DNA of 64,000 nt, from the NCBI RefSeq assembly GCF_018613875.1, contig NZ_JAGGPJ010000027.1, forward strand, positions 124,001-188,000. Direction: 5' to 3'. Numbering within the stretch: position 1 is the first letter of the stretch; each line of letters begins with the position of its first letter. Both the position numbers and the translations under genes were made by a program. The DNA is from Arthrobacter sp. ISL-28 (GTDB taxonomy: Bacteria; Actinomycetota; Actinomycetes; Actinomycetales; Micrococcaceae). The notes beneath the pieces are model-generated. The model was not told where the DNA came from and did no database searches. It worked only from the letters and a program-made list of their open reading frames with translations. Shown here piece by piece: positions 11,959 to 21,010 of the stretch.

Positions 11959-13291
11959 GGTTGGCCTCCGCCACTAGTTCTGTCAGATGCCCGATGCGGG
12001 GCTGCAATTGCTTGTCCCTGGAAAGGTGGTCCGCCCACGCCTGGTTCCTCGCGTAGTCGCCAGGGGTCATGACGGCCGCGCGCTGAGCCGCCTTGAGGAT
12101 TGTCTCTGAGATGCTTTCGGGCAAGAGATCCGGAACGGGGAACCAGTCCTGGTGGCCGGTGAGGATGGAAGTGCAGGCCGTCTCCGGATGGTGCAGGGAG
12201 GCGATGGGAAGTCCGCTCGCTGCGTATTCGAAGACTTTTCCGCTGGTCACGTACTTGCTCCGGCCCAGAATGAGCATAAGGGCGTCGAAGCTCTTGTACT
12301 TGTCGGCTACGGCCGTTTTGCTGACGGGGCCCTCATAGCTCACACCGTCGCCGGCATATTCCTTCAGGAGAGCCAGGATGGCTGGGTCGGGCTCGGCGTA
12401 GTGACCGAGCCTGCCGTGGATCTCGAACCGGGAATTGCGCACAAGCTCGGAACGGCTGCGGGCGATCCTCCAGCCCTCAAGGGACTCCCGCAGTGGCATT
12501 GGCCCGTAAATGGTCCCGAGATAGCCAAACACGAGACCATCAGCGGGGGACCGGGTCGGTTTGGAGATGCCGGCGAAGGCTTGGGCGAAGTCCGCATCAA
12601 AAGCGTTCGCCACCACACGGAATCGCTCCGATCCCTCCGGATAGTTTTCGGCGTGCCAGTCACGGATCGGGGCGTTCACGAACCAGACTTCGGCAGCCGA
12701 GCCGAGCAGCTTCTTCTCCAGCCTCGCTGACCGGCTGAACCGGGAGCCGACGAATGTATCGGTATAGACATTGAGGTGCCAGGTGTCGCGGTAGTCCATG
12801 ACGTACGGCACGCCGGCAGTCTTGTGCAGGTGCCAGCCGGGAACGAAATCGACGTTCGGGTTTGCCGTGCCGATCACCAGGTCGACTGGATCGCTCTTGT
12901 GGATTCGGTCCGTTTCCTTGAGCAAAGCGTGCTTCCAGCCTCCGTAGACAGGCTCCGGGAAGGCGAGGCGGTCTGACTTTGCACGGGCGAACGACCAAAG
13001 GAGGTTTGACGCTATCCTCATCCGTGACCATTTGGCGAGGTCGGGCTCGCCACGCACCCAGCTGAACGGCGCCCGAACAATGTCGAGGCGCGGATCCACC
13101 TTGAGCTCCAGCTCAATGTCCGTGCCGGTCTGATACTCGAACACTTCCCGGGTGGCAGTCAGAACCGTCACCTTCCAACCTGCCTCAACGAAGGCGTTGG
13201 CTGTGGCCAGAGCGCGGTACACACCGGCCCCCCTCGAGGGAGGGAACCCCCAAGCGACGTACAACAGGTGGGGGCGCTTCGGTGAACTCAC
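11951..13291 (-). CDS. GT4-type glycosyltransferase
   Basis: A 446-residue GT-B protein. The N-terminus LLYVAWGFPPSRGAGVYRALATANAFVEAGWKVTVLT is the typical GT4 acceptor-domain start with the glycine-rich loop, and the C-terminal half has VFGYLGTIYGPMPLRESLEGW and GKVFEYAASGLPIASL, where the acidic residue of the donor site is expected. GTG start at 13291 is supported by GGAAGGAA about 5 nt upstream, unlike many neighbours that look leaderless. It forms a two-gene operon with the overlapping hypothetical gene. Substrate unknown. Confidence 0.85.
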   Translation of the reverse strand: MSSPKRPHLLYVAWGFPPSRGAGVYRALATANAFVEAGWKVTVLTATREVFEYQTGTDIELELKVDPRLDIVRAPFSWVRGEPDLAKWSRMRIASNLLWSFARAKSDRLAFPEPVYGGWKHALLKETDRIHKSDPVDLVIGTANPNVDFVPGWHLHKTAGVPYVMDYRDTWHLNVYTDTFVGSRFSRSARLEKKLLGSAAEVWFVNAPIRDWHAENYPEGSERFRVVANAFDADFAQAFAGISKPTRSPADGLVFGYLGTIYGPMPLRESLEGWRIARSRSELVRNSRFEIHGRLGHYAEPDPAILALLKEYAGDGVSYEGPVSKTAVADKYKSFDALMLILGRSKYVTSGKVFEYAASGLPIASLHHPETACTSILTGHQDWFPVPDLLPESISETILKAAQRAAVMTPGDYARNQAWADHLSRDKQLQPRIGHLTELVAEANRG

Positions 13292-13405
13292 TAAATTCCT
13301 TCCGGTGTTCTGACCGTATTACTGTACCGTCCCGCCTCTGTGACCCTGCAATGACGCTGTAAAGCCGGCCCGGTGGGGGCCGCACGTGTCTGCTAGGTTC
13401 GAACC

Positions 13406-14410
13406 ATGGCGAGAAACGACGGGAATCCGCGGGTAGTTCATCTTTTTGATTGTGCAGATGTAGGAGCCACACTGGTCCGGGCCGCCCGGGCCCAAGGGCA
13501 GCCGTGGAGCTACTTGCCGGCCAGGGACACCGCATACGACGGCGTCGATCTGCAGGGACGGGCCAACAGGCTGCGGGGCGTTGCCGGCTGGACTGCCCGG
13601 CGCTGGGCGCTGACGTTGCCGGCCGACCTGCTCCACATCCACTTTGGTACCCGGGTGGACATCGCGACACGCTGGCCTCGGCGCAGCTTTGTGGTCCACC
13701 TCCACGGCACCGATATCAGGGAGTTCTACCAGGATCCGCGGCAGCGGGCGAAAATCCAGTGGGGCGCCGATAATGCCCAGGCGGTTTTCTATGCCACCCC
13801 GGACCTGGCGGAGTACGCACTGCCCGCCCGCTCCGACGCCCGCTACCTGCCCAATCCGGTGGACGTTGCGGAACTGCCCGGCTGGCAGCCGGCACCGGAA
13901 CCCCGCATTGTTTTTGCCTCCCGCTGGGGAGCAGCCAAGGGCGGAACCGAGCAGCTTGAACTGGCCTCGCAGCTGGCACGGGCGGTGCAGGGGACCGGCA
14001 TCCGGCTGCAGGGGCTGGACTGGGGCGAGAACGCCGCAAAGGCTGCGGAGCTCGGCGTCGAACTCGTTCCCGTGATGAGTAAAACCGCTTACCTGCAGTG
14101 GCTGGCGAAGGCCCATACCGTCGTCGGGCAGTCCACCGGTTTGCTGGGCATGAGCGAACTTCAGGCGCTGGCTATTGGTGTCCCGACGGCATCTAATGTG
14201 CGTCCGGGACTCTACCCCGGCGCCGTACCAGTGGTGGGAAGGGGTTCTTTGGAGGAGCAGGTTGATTCCATTGTGGCCGCTGCGAAGGATGCCCGGGCGG
14301 TTTCGGCAACATTGGGGGCTCGAGCCTGGATTGCAGAGCACCACGACCCGGACAAGATCGTTCAGGAGTTGGCCGCAGTCTATTCCTCGCTCCCAGCAGG
14401 AAGGCCCTAG
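13406..14410 (+). CDS. Glycosyltransferase, paralogue B of a three-copy family
   Basis: A 334-residue GT-B-like protein, closely similar to the gene at 16319 and more distantly to that at 10404. Shared landmarks are VVHLFDCADVG, LLHIHFGTR, HLHGTDIREFY, WGADNAQAV, FASRWGAAKGGTEQL, GLDWGENA and VGQSTGLLGMSELQALAIG. The gene stands alone; TAGGTT at 13394-13399 ends 6 nt before the ATG, indicating a leaderless transcript. It converges with the ABC exporter gene, only 6 bp apart. Sugar specificity cannot be read from sequence. Confidence 0.85.
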   Translation: MARNDGNPRVVHLFDCADVGATLVRAARAQGQPWSYLPARDTAYDGVDLQGRANRLRGVAGWTARRWALTLPADLLHIHFGTRVDIATRWPRRSFVVHLHGTDIREFYQDPRQRAKIQWGADNAQAVFYATPDLAEYALPARSDARYLPNPVDVAELPGWQPAPEPRIVFASRWGAAKGGTEQLELASQLARAVQGTGIRLQGLDWGENAAKAAELGVELVPVMSKTAYLQWLAKAHTVVGQSTGLLGMSELQALAIGVPTASNVRPGLYPGAVPVVGRGSLEEQVDSIVAAAKDARAVSATLGARAWIAEHHDPDKIVQELAAVYSSLPAGRP

Positions 14411-14416
14411 CAGGGA

Positions 14417-16198
14417 CTAGCTGAGGCCTGCCAGTGCGGCCTGGACAGCGAAGTCCGGAACGCTCTCCACGACTTCGTCGAATGAGCCTTGGGCGACCAC
14501 CCGGCCGTCACGCATGAAGAAGACGATGTCTGCGTCGCGGATGGTGGACAGGCGGTGGGCTACGGTAATGACCGTCACTTCACCGTGCAGTTCGCGGATG
14601 GCTTTCGTTACGGCTGCTTCCGTGCTCGTGTCCAGTGCGCTGGTTGCCTCATCCATCACCAGGACATTGGGCTCGTTGTAGAGGGCCCGGGCGATGCCAA
14701 GCCGCTGGCGCTGGCCGCCGGAGAGGGCAAGGCCGCGTTCTGCAATCATGGCATCGATGCCGCCCTCACGGCCCAGAACTGTGTCAAGAAGCTGGGCCCG
14801 GCGCAAAGCGGCCGTCACCTTGTCCGGATCGACGTTGGCAGGGTTCCACGTCAGCGCCACGTTCTGGCCCACGGTCGCGTCAAAGAGGGAAACTTCCTGG
14901 GGAACGTAGCCAATCCGCTTCCGCCAGTCGTCAAGCACGAAGTCCATGTTCTGGCCGGCGACCTCGATATACCCGTCACTGGGTTCCAGCAGACCCAGAA
15001 GAATGTCCACCAGAGTGGATTTGCCCGCACCGGAGGAACCGACCAGCGCTACATGGGTTCCGGCGGGAATCGTCATATTCACGCCGCTGAGTGCAGGCTG
15101 TTCCGCGTTCGGGTAGCTGAAGGAGACGTCGTGAAGCACGATGTCCGTTTTGCCGGGGCCAAGCTCACGCTGCGGCCGTTCGGCTGCTTTCGTGGCGAGG
15201 AACTCTTCGCCGCTCTTGATGTCGCGCATCACCTGGTGTGCAAACGAGGCGCTCGAGTTCGCCTGGGACTGGACGGCCTGAAGCCTGGTCAGCGACGGGA
15301 CCAGGCGGAAGCCTGCAACGGCAAATAGCCCGATGGCGCTTACAGCTCCGGCCGGTCCGCCGTTAGCCAGCCCGACGCCGCCCACTAGTGCAAAGCCAAC
15401 GATCAAGGCAGCTTCAAGAACGTAGCGCGGCACCTGCGCCAGGAAGATTGATTGGGCGCGGGCAGCGGAACTGCGCGTTCGCGTCACGTTGACCTGCTCC
15501 TGCACATCGCCGGCCCGGCCCGCAAGGGTCAGCTCCTTCAGCGCGTTCATGGCCTCCGTCAGCATCGTGACGGTACGGCCAGACCACTTCCGGTTCTCCC
15601 GGCCGGCGTTGACGGACTTGGGGGAAATGACACGCGCCAGAAGGAAAGCGATAAGACCCAGATAGGACAGAGTCACGATGGCGATCAGTGGCTCCGCGAC
15701 GAAAAGCACGACGATGACGGCCAACAGTGTGCCAAACTCGCCGAACAGCGTCATGGCCGGGATCAGGACGCCGGACACCGTGATGCCAACGCCGACGTCG
15801 ACCATGCGGATGAGCTCGCTGGAGTTTTTCTTGAGGCGGTTTTCCCAAGGGGAGGCAAGGTAAGCGGCAAACAGCCGGTTGCCGATGGCGACTTCGTGCT
15901 GGGCGAAGCGGCGGGTGGCGACGCGCAGCAGGAGGACGGCCAGGGCGCCCTTGAGAACGATGAGGGTGCAGACCCCGACGAGGATGGGCAGCACATGCTC
16001 GGAGACATCTCCGAAGAGGGGAAGCGTCACCCGCTTGTTGGCTACGAGCGACGGCAGCAGCAAGGCGATCATTCCCAGGGCGACCATGTCCAGGACCGCC
16101 AAACATGCACTGGCTATGCCATAGCTGAGCAGGAACCGCCTGCTCCCGGCAGGCAGGGTCGATAGCAAGGGCCGCAGTACTGCAAATAGATTTTTCAT
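14417..16198 (-). CDS. ABC exporter with fused membrane and ATPase domains
   Basis: A 593-residue half-transporter: six-helix type IV exporter membrane domain (about 20-310) and a nucleotide-binding domain with GSSGAGKST (Walker A), LSGGQRQRLGIARALY (signature), VLVMDEATSALD (Walker B) and TVAHRLSTIRD (H-loop). It probably works as a homodimer that flips a lipid-linked glycan or other amphipathic substrate, as MsbA/PglK-like proteins do; lying between two paralogous glycosyltransferase genes supports a glycan-related substrate but does not prove it. TAATCT lies 9 nt before the ATG, consistent with a leaderless start. Confidence 0.9.
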   Translation of the reverse strand: MKNLFAVLRPLLSTLPAGSRRFLLSYGIASACLAVLDMVALGMIALLLPSLVANKRVTLPLFGDVSEHVLPILVGVCTLIVLKGALAVLLLRVATRRFAQHEVAIGNRLFAAYLASPWENRLKKNSSELIRMVDVGVGITVSGVLIPAMTLFGEFGTLLAVIVVLFVAEPLIAIVTLSYLGLIAFLLARVISPKSVNAGRENRKWSGRTVTMLTEAMNALKELTLAGRAGDVQEQVNVTRTRSSAARAQSIFLAQVPRYVLEAALIVGFALVGGVGLANGGPAGAVSAIGLFAVAGFRLVPSLTRLQAVQSQANSSASFAHQVMRDIKSGEEFLATKAAERPQRELGPGKTDIVLHDVSFSYPNAEQPALSGVNMTIPAGTHVALVGSSGAGKSTLVDILLGLLEPSDGYIEVAGQNMDFVLDDWRKRIGYVPQEVSLFDATVGQNVALTWNPANVDPDKVTAALRRAQLLDTVLGREGGIDAMIAERGLALSGGQRQRLGIARALYNEPNVLVMDEATSALDTSTEAAVTKAIRELHGEVTVITVAHRLSTIRDADIVFFMRDGRVVAQGSFDEVVESVPDFAVQAALAGLS

Positions 16199-16318
16199 AC
16201 AAGGATCAGATTACTTGAGAATGCTACGGCGCCACGTATCGGGTAAGCGAGGGCAGCTCTGATGGGCCCGGGGCAGCGGCCGCGTCGACGGCAGGCTGGC
16301 AATGTTAGGCTAGCCCCC

Positions 16319-17311
16319 GTGGCGAAAACAAATGAAGAACCATCTGTTGTTCATTTCTTCGATTGTGCGGACGTCGGGAAGACGTTAGTTGCATACGGGA
16401 AACGGGCGGGTTATCGGTGGTGGCACCGTCCGGCTTTATCGCCCGGCTTGGGGGGTGTCGTCCCGAAAGGACCCCTACAGCGCACTGCTGCGGTAACGTC
16501 GTGGCGGATCCGCCGGACGATTGAGGCGCTGCGTGCCGATCTTATGCACGTGCACTTCGGTACTCGAGGCGGGGTAGCGAATAGCCGACCGGTGATCCCT
16601 TTTGTCATGCACTGGCACGGCACCGACATTAGGACGACCTATCAGACGCCCGAGGGCCGCCCCGGTATTCAATGGGGTGCCGACCACGCCGCGGCCGTCG
16701 TCTATTCGACTCCCGATCTGCGGCAGCACGCAGAACCTGTTCGCCCTGACGCCATTTATCTGCCGAACCCGGTGGACTGGATGGAACTGCCGGCATGGAA
16801 ACCGTCGGGCCCGCCCCGTGTGCTCTTTGCTTCCCGTTGGGAGGATGCCAAAGGCGGCGCTGAACAACTCAAAATTGCTGCTGCGATCAAGGACGTCACT
16901 AACGGGCAAGTGATTCTTGAGGGCCTGGACTGGGGTAACCGGGCAGACGAGGCGCGGTCGCTGGGAATCAACCTGATTCCTACGATGGCGAAGCCCGCGT
17001 ATCTCCGGTGGCTGTCAGGCGCTCACTGCGTGGTAGGCCAGTCTGCTGGAATCTTGGCGATGAGCGAACTGCAGGCTCTCGCGATGGGGATACCGGTAGT
17101 AATGAATGTTGGCGATGATTACTATAAAAATCCCCCTGTACTGTCAGGCGGCAGCCCCGAAGATCTCGCCGCCCATGTATTGCATACATTGGAGGATCCG
17201 CTTGCCCTTTCCGCACAGGTAAAGGGAAGGGAATGGGTGGAGCAGTACCACGGTCCAGACGTAGCAGTTGAAGCGATGGCCGCCATATATCGGCGGGTAA
17301 TGGAAAAATGA
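16319..17311 (+). CDS. Glycosyltransferase, paralogue C of a three-copy family
   Basis: A 330-residue GT-B-like protein nearly collinear with paralogue B: VVHFFDCADVGKTL, LMHVHFGTRGG, HWHGTDIRTTY, WGADHAAAV, FASRWEDAKGGAEQL, GLDWGNRA and VGQSAGILAMSELQALAMG. The GTG at 16319 is preferred to the upstream ATG at 16262: it aligns with the start of paralogue B, and TAGGCT at 16306-16311 ends 7 nt before it. Codon use is less GC-rich than in its neighbours, which suggests separate acquisition rather than a recent tandem copy. Confidence 0.83.
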   Translation: MAKTNEEPSVVHFFDCADVGKTLVAYGKRAGYRWWHRPALSPGLGGVVPKGPLQRTAAVTSWRIRRTIEALRADLMHVHFGTRGGVANSRPVIPFVMHWHGTDIRTTYQTPEGRPGIQWGADHAAAVVYSTPDLRQHAEPVRPDAIYLPNPVDWMELPAWKPSGPPRVLFASRWEDAKGGAEQLKIAAAIKDVTNGQVILEGLDWGNRADEARSLGINLIPTMAKPAYLRWLSGAHCVVGQSAGILAMSELQALAMGIPVVMNVGDDYYKNPPVLSGGSPEDLAAHVLHTLEDPLALSAQVKGREWVEQYHGPDVAVEAMAAIYRRVMEK

Positions 17312-17381
17312 TCCGCCGCACGCGGCTTCGTCCCAGCCAGCTGCGTCCCGCCGACCGGATCCACCTGTCACGGTAGATCAG

Positions 17382-20300
17382 CTAGTACGAGATGGGGTGG
17401 CCCTCGATAGTTTCCCCGCCGGATACCGCGGTGCCCCAGGATCCGCCGGTGATCGGATAGTAGCGGACCTGCCCTGAGCTCAGGACTCCCAAGATTCCCT
17501 TGCTTCCGGTGCCGGCGTAACCGGTCTTGCCGGAGAAGTGCGGCACTGATCCCCAACCGGAGCCGACCACCTTTCTGACTTCGGACAGGAAAGTTCCGGC
17601 GCCACCGGAGCGGAAGAGCCGCATGTACCCGGCGATGTTTGCCGCAAGCAGGTCCTGGTTGCCGTCCGAGTCAAAGTCGGTCATGGCAATCCGTAGACCG
17701 TTCCAGCCGGTGCCGATCCTGCGTGCAGCCGCCAAGGCCGTGCCGCTGGGGTTTGCCCAGTAGTAGAGATTCCCCGCCGTGTCCGTGCCCACGAAACCCG
17801 GATGCCGGGAGCCGCGTTCCCAGCGCCCTGTAATGAAAGTGATTCCCGCCCAGCCGGCGCCGGCAGGAGTGACGGTCCGGGTGAAGCCGCCGGTGTCGGA
17901 GCCGAGGTAAACCTTTACCGCGCCGGAGGTCCATTGCCCCACGACGTCGGAAATCCCGTCGGCGTCCCAGTCCGCCACATGGAGACTCTTGAGTCCCGTC
18001 CAGCCGGTTCCGATCTGGTACCGGTTACCCAGACCGACCGCGCCGGTCGCCGGATAGTTCCAGAGGCGCCCCGCCGCATCTGCTGTTACGACGTCGGCTG
18101 GTCCGCTGAGGGGCGCGGTGCGCGTGATCGTGGCGCTGCCGGCGATGAGTAAGCCTTTCCAGCCTGCGGAGATTTTCTGCCCCGCCCCGAATGTCATCCG
18201 GTTGACGGGGTAGTGGATGAGCTCCCCGGCAAGGTTGCGTGCCATCAGTCCGGTGGCTTCGGCTGAGGTGAACCCGGTGTGCGCGCTGACGCTGGTAAAC
18301 GCGGCCCACCCCTTCGCGATTACGGGACGTGCCTCGACGATGAACGCGCCGGCCCCCGTGGAGCGGTAAACCGAGAACTGGCCGACGTAGTCTATGACGC
18401 CGATGTCCTGGTTGCCGTCGCCGTCGTAGTCCGCCATGACGGGCTTCATCCGCACAAACCCGGTACCGACGGTCCGGGCGGCGTCCAGCCCGCCTGAAGC
18501 CAGAGCGCCCTGGTAGGTCAGTATGCCATCGGGATGCCTGGCGATGATGCCCGGGTAGGCCGACGACCGGATCCACCGGCCGACCGTGATCTCGCTGCCC
18601 GCCCAGCCGGACTCTGCCAGCGTGACGGGAGGCGCGAAACCGCCGTCCGGCAAACCGGCATAGACGTCGAGGCCACCGTCATTCCACTGGACGAGCAGGT
18701 CGTGCACCTTGTCGGCTGTCCAGTCAGTGACGTGGACGGACTTCGCATCCGTGAACCCGGTTCCGATCCTGGTGGGTGGGCCAAGCGAGCCGTTCGCGGC
18801 TGCCTGACGGTTCAGGTTTCCAGCTGTGTCGACGGTGACGAGATCGGATGCTGACTGGATGGACGGGGTTGCTTCAGCAGGAGGGGGAGTCGGCTGGGCT
18901 GGAATGAGGTTGATGTCTTCGCCGCCGGCGATGAGGTATCCGTTCCAGCCGTTTCCGACGTCGAATGCCTGCCCCCAGGAACCCGTACCCGTGAGGGGGT
19001 AGTGCCGCAAGCTCCCGTCGGCGGAGCGTGCCATCAGGCCCACGGAACGGTATCCGGTGTAGCCGTTGGAGACGCTGATGCTGGTCATGGCGTTCCAGCC
19101 GTTGCCTACGGTCTCGCGGGATTCGCTGATGAAGCCGCCGGTGCCGTTTGAGCGGAACAGCTTCAGGGCTCCGCCAGCATCCTGTGCGAGGAGGTCCTGG
19201 TGTCCGTCGCCGTCGAAATCGACCATGGTCAGATTGAGGTTCGCCCAGCCCTGGCCGATCTGACTGTTGCCGCCAAGGCCTGCTCCGGAGTTGTTGGACC
19301 AGAGGCGCAGGATGCCGGCGGAATCTCGGGTCAGGATCTGCGGGTAGCGGCTGCCGGTGATCCAATGGCCGATGCTCAGCTGGTAGCCGTCCCAGCCAGC
19401 CGAGGCGAGGACCGGACCGGTGGCGAAACCGCCTCCGGGTAGCCCTAGATAGACGTTCACCTTCCCCGATTTCCATTGGGCGACGACGTCGAGGACGTTG
19501 TCCGAGTTCCAGTCCACCGCGTCCACTGACCGGAGTCCGGTCCACCCCTGACCGATCTGGCGGCGGCTTGCCAGCGTTCCGTTCCCTGTGGCCGGGTATC
19601 TCCAGAGGACGCCCGTGCCGTCAACTGCGACGACGTCGGCTTCGGACGGTATTGACGGTGTGGGGACCGTGGCGTCAGCGACGGAGGCAAAGCGCCGGAG
19701 GGAAGCGAAATCGCCATTCCAGATATTGGAGTCGCCCGCGAAGGGTCCGGTGCTGCTGTACTGCCAGAAACTATAGTTGCTCCACCCTGGCGGCAAGGCG
19801 CCGGGGGACGTAGTCGGAGAGGAGGGATAGGACGCGATCCAGAGCGGATACTTTCCGAAGCCGGCGGAACTTCCGGTACAGCGTTTCCACCAGTCTGTGG
19901 TGGAGTAAATCACGGGGTACCGTCCGGTCAGCGACCGTACAGTATTGCCAAATTCGGCGATCCACGCCACCATTTTGGCGCCGGCCATGTTGTAGCAGGT
20001 GTCGCCGAAATAGAAGCCGTCAATGGTCCGGGCGGCGTAGGGGTTGTATTCGATATCCAGCACAGGGGGAAGCGTGGAGCCGTCGGCCGTCCAGGCCCCG
20101 CCGTTGGCGACGAAATAGCGTGCCTGGTCCGCCCCGGAGGACCAGTTCGGGATCGCGAAGTGGTAGGAACCGCGGATCATGCCGACATTCCGGGACCCGT
20201 CGTACTGCTGCGAGAACCGTTCATTCAGGTAATAGTTGCCCTCGCTGGCTTTAACATAGGCGAAGCGCGAACCTTGGTTCCACTGCCCCTGCCAGTCCAC

Positions 20301-20717
20301 CGTTCCCTGGTGGGCGCTGACATCCTGGCCGGCGACACCGAAAGAGGGGCGCCAGTGGGCCGGATCGTATGCTTCCGTCGTCATCCGTGCCGATGCATCT
20401 TCGGTCTGCGCACGGTATGGTGCGGCTGAGCGTTCGCCCGCGGTCTTCTGGGGGTAGGCTTCTCCCATGGCGGCGCCGCCGGCGGGAATAGCCTTGCGCA
20501 TCGCAGCCTTCATGGCGTCCGACGTGCCAGGCCCGCTGCTGTCAGGGGACTCCCGGACGACCTGCGCCCCGGGTACAACCTGGACGGAGCCAGCTGATGC
20601 GGCTGCGGGATCCGCTACTAATGCGAGGCTGATAACCGCGGCGCAGAGGTAGCTCCAGCGCCTGGGCGGATGCTTCTCGGCGGCTGCCGCTCCGCGTGGT
20701 CGTCGGGGAAGGTCCAT
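17382..20717 (-). CDS. Secreted GH25 muramidase with triplicated FG-GAP/VCBS-like repeat blocks
   Basis: A secreted cell-wall hydrolase of 1,111 residues. A basic N-terminus and hydrophobic stretch ending ADPAAASA form a signal peptide. A GH25 domain follows (roughly 120-340): GQDVSAHQGTVDWQ, FAYVKASEGNYY, VLDIEYN with the catalytic Asp-Glu pair, and WIASYP. Three blocks of about 240 residues then repeat the order of rich WxxYPATGxG, GTGWTGLKS, DWDADGISDVVGQW and DFDSDGNQDLLA motifs, calcium-loop-bearing propeller repeats that probably bind wall glycans. The ATG at 20717 is chosen for the AGGAG 5 nt upstream and the signal peptide. Confidence 0.9.
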   Translation of the reverse strand: MDLPRRPRGAAAAEKHPPRRWSYLCAAVISLALVADPAAASAGSVQVVPGAQVVRESPDSSGPGTSDAMKAAMRKAIPAGGAAMGEAYPQKTAGERSAAPYRAQTEDASARMTTEAYDPAHWRPSFGVAGQDVSAHQGTVDWQGQWNQGSRFAYVKASEGNYYLNERFSQQYDGSRNVGMIRGSYHFAIPNWSSGADQARYFVANGGAWTADGSTLPPVLDIEYNPYAARTIDGFYFGDTCYNMAGAKMVAWIAEFGNTVRSLTGRYPVIYSTTDWWKRCTGSSAGFGKYPLWIASYPSSPTTSPGALPPGWSNYSFWQYSSTGPFAGDSNIWNGDFASLRRFASVADATVPTPSIPSEADVVAVDGTGVLWRYPATGNGTLASRRQIGQGWTGLRSVDAVDWNSDNVLDVVAQWKSGKVNVYLGLPGGGFATGPVLASAGWDGYQLSIGHWITGSRYPQILTRDSAGILRLWSNNSGAGLGGNSQIGQGWANLNLTMVDFDGDGHQDLLAQDAGGALKLFRSNGTGGFISESRETVGNGWNAMTSISVSNGYTGYRSVGLMARSADGSLRHYPLTGTGSWGQAFDVGNGWNGYLIAGGEDINLIPAQPTPPPAEATPSIQSASDLVTVDTAGNLNRQAAANGSLGPPTRIGTGFTDAKSVHVTDWTADKVHDLLVQWNDGGLDVYAGLPDGGFAPPVTLAESGWAGSEITVGRWIRSSAYPGIIARHPDGILTYQGALASGGLDAARTVGTGFVRMKPVMADYDGDGNQDIGVIDYVGQFSVYRSTGAGAFIVEARPVIAKGWAAFTSVSAHTGFTSAEATGLMARNLAGELIHYPVNRMTFGAGQKISAGWKGLLIAGSATITRTAPLSGPADVVTADAAGRLWNYPATGAVGLGNRYQIGTGWTGLKSLHVADWDADGISDVVGQWTSGAVKVYLGSDTGGFTRTVTPAGAGWAGITFITGRWERGSRHPGFVGTDTAGNLYYWANPSGTALAAARRIGTGWNGLRIAMTDFDSDGNQDLLAANIAGYMRLFRSGGAGTFLSEVRKVVGSGWGSVPHFSGKTGYAGTGSKGILGVLSSGQVRYYPITGGSWGTAVSGGETIEGHPISY

Positions 20718-20965
20718 GGAAACTCCTGAACCAAAGAGGACCCGGCATATGCGGCCCCCGGTTCGCGTATCGTGACTCAGTTTGCGGTTGCTGCTGCTTA
20801 GCAGCGGCAACCGTCAAGGATGCTCCCACGGTACCACTCGTGGTGCTGGAGTGGTCAACGGTCTTGATGTGACTGATGTTGCCGATGTTTCCGAGGGAGA
20901 GGACACGACGACGACGCGGGCGCCGCAAGACGCTGCTTCTTAGCGCCCAGACCTGCTCAGCGGCG
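20718..20965 (-). promoter_or_regulatory. Upstream region of the muramidase gene
   Basis: No gene is supported here. On the minus strand TTGACC is followed 19 nt later by TACCGT, a possible promoter, and GCTGCTTAGCAGC near 20797 forms a short palindrome. It likely holds the muramidase promoter and a long leader with the AGGAG site. Confidence 0.35.
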
Positions 20966-21010
20966 CGGTCAGAGCCTGCTGGAAATACCCGGTCAGAGCC
21001 TGCTGGAAAT
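20966..21010. repeat. 21-bp direct repeat across the acyltransferase stop codon
   Basis: The 21-bp unit starting CGGTCAGAGCCTGCTG occurs at 20966-20986 and 20990-21010. The right copy encodes the last codons and stop of the acyltransferase; the left copy lies just past the stop. It looks like a recent tandem duplication. Confidence 0.8.

Noticed and set aside
12152-12730. 192-codon plus-strand frame
   Set aside because: Antisense to the GT4 gene at 11951-13291, which is well supported.
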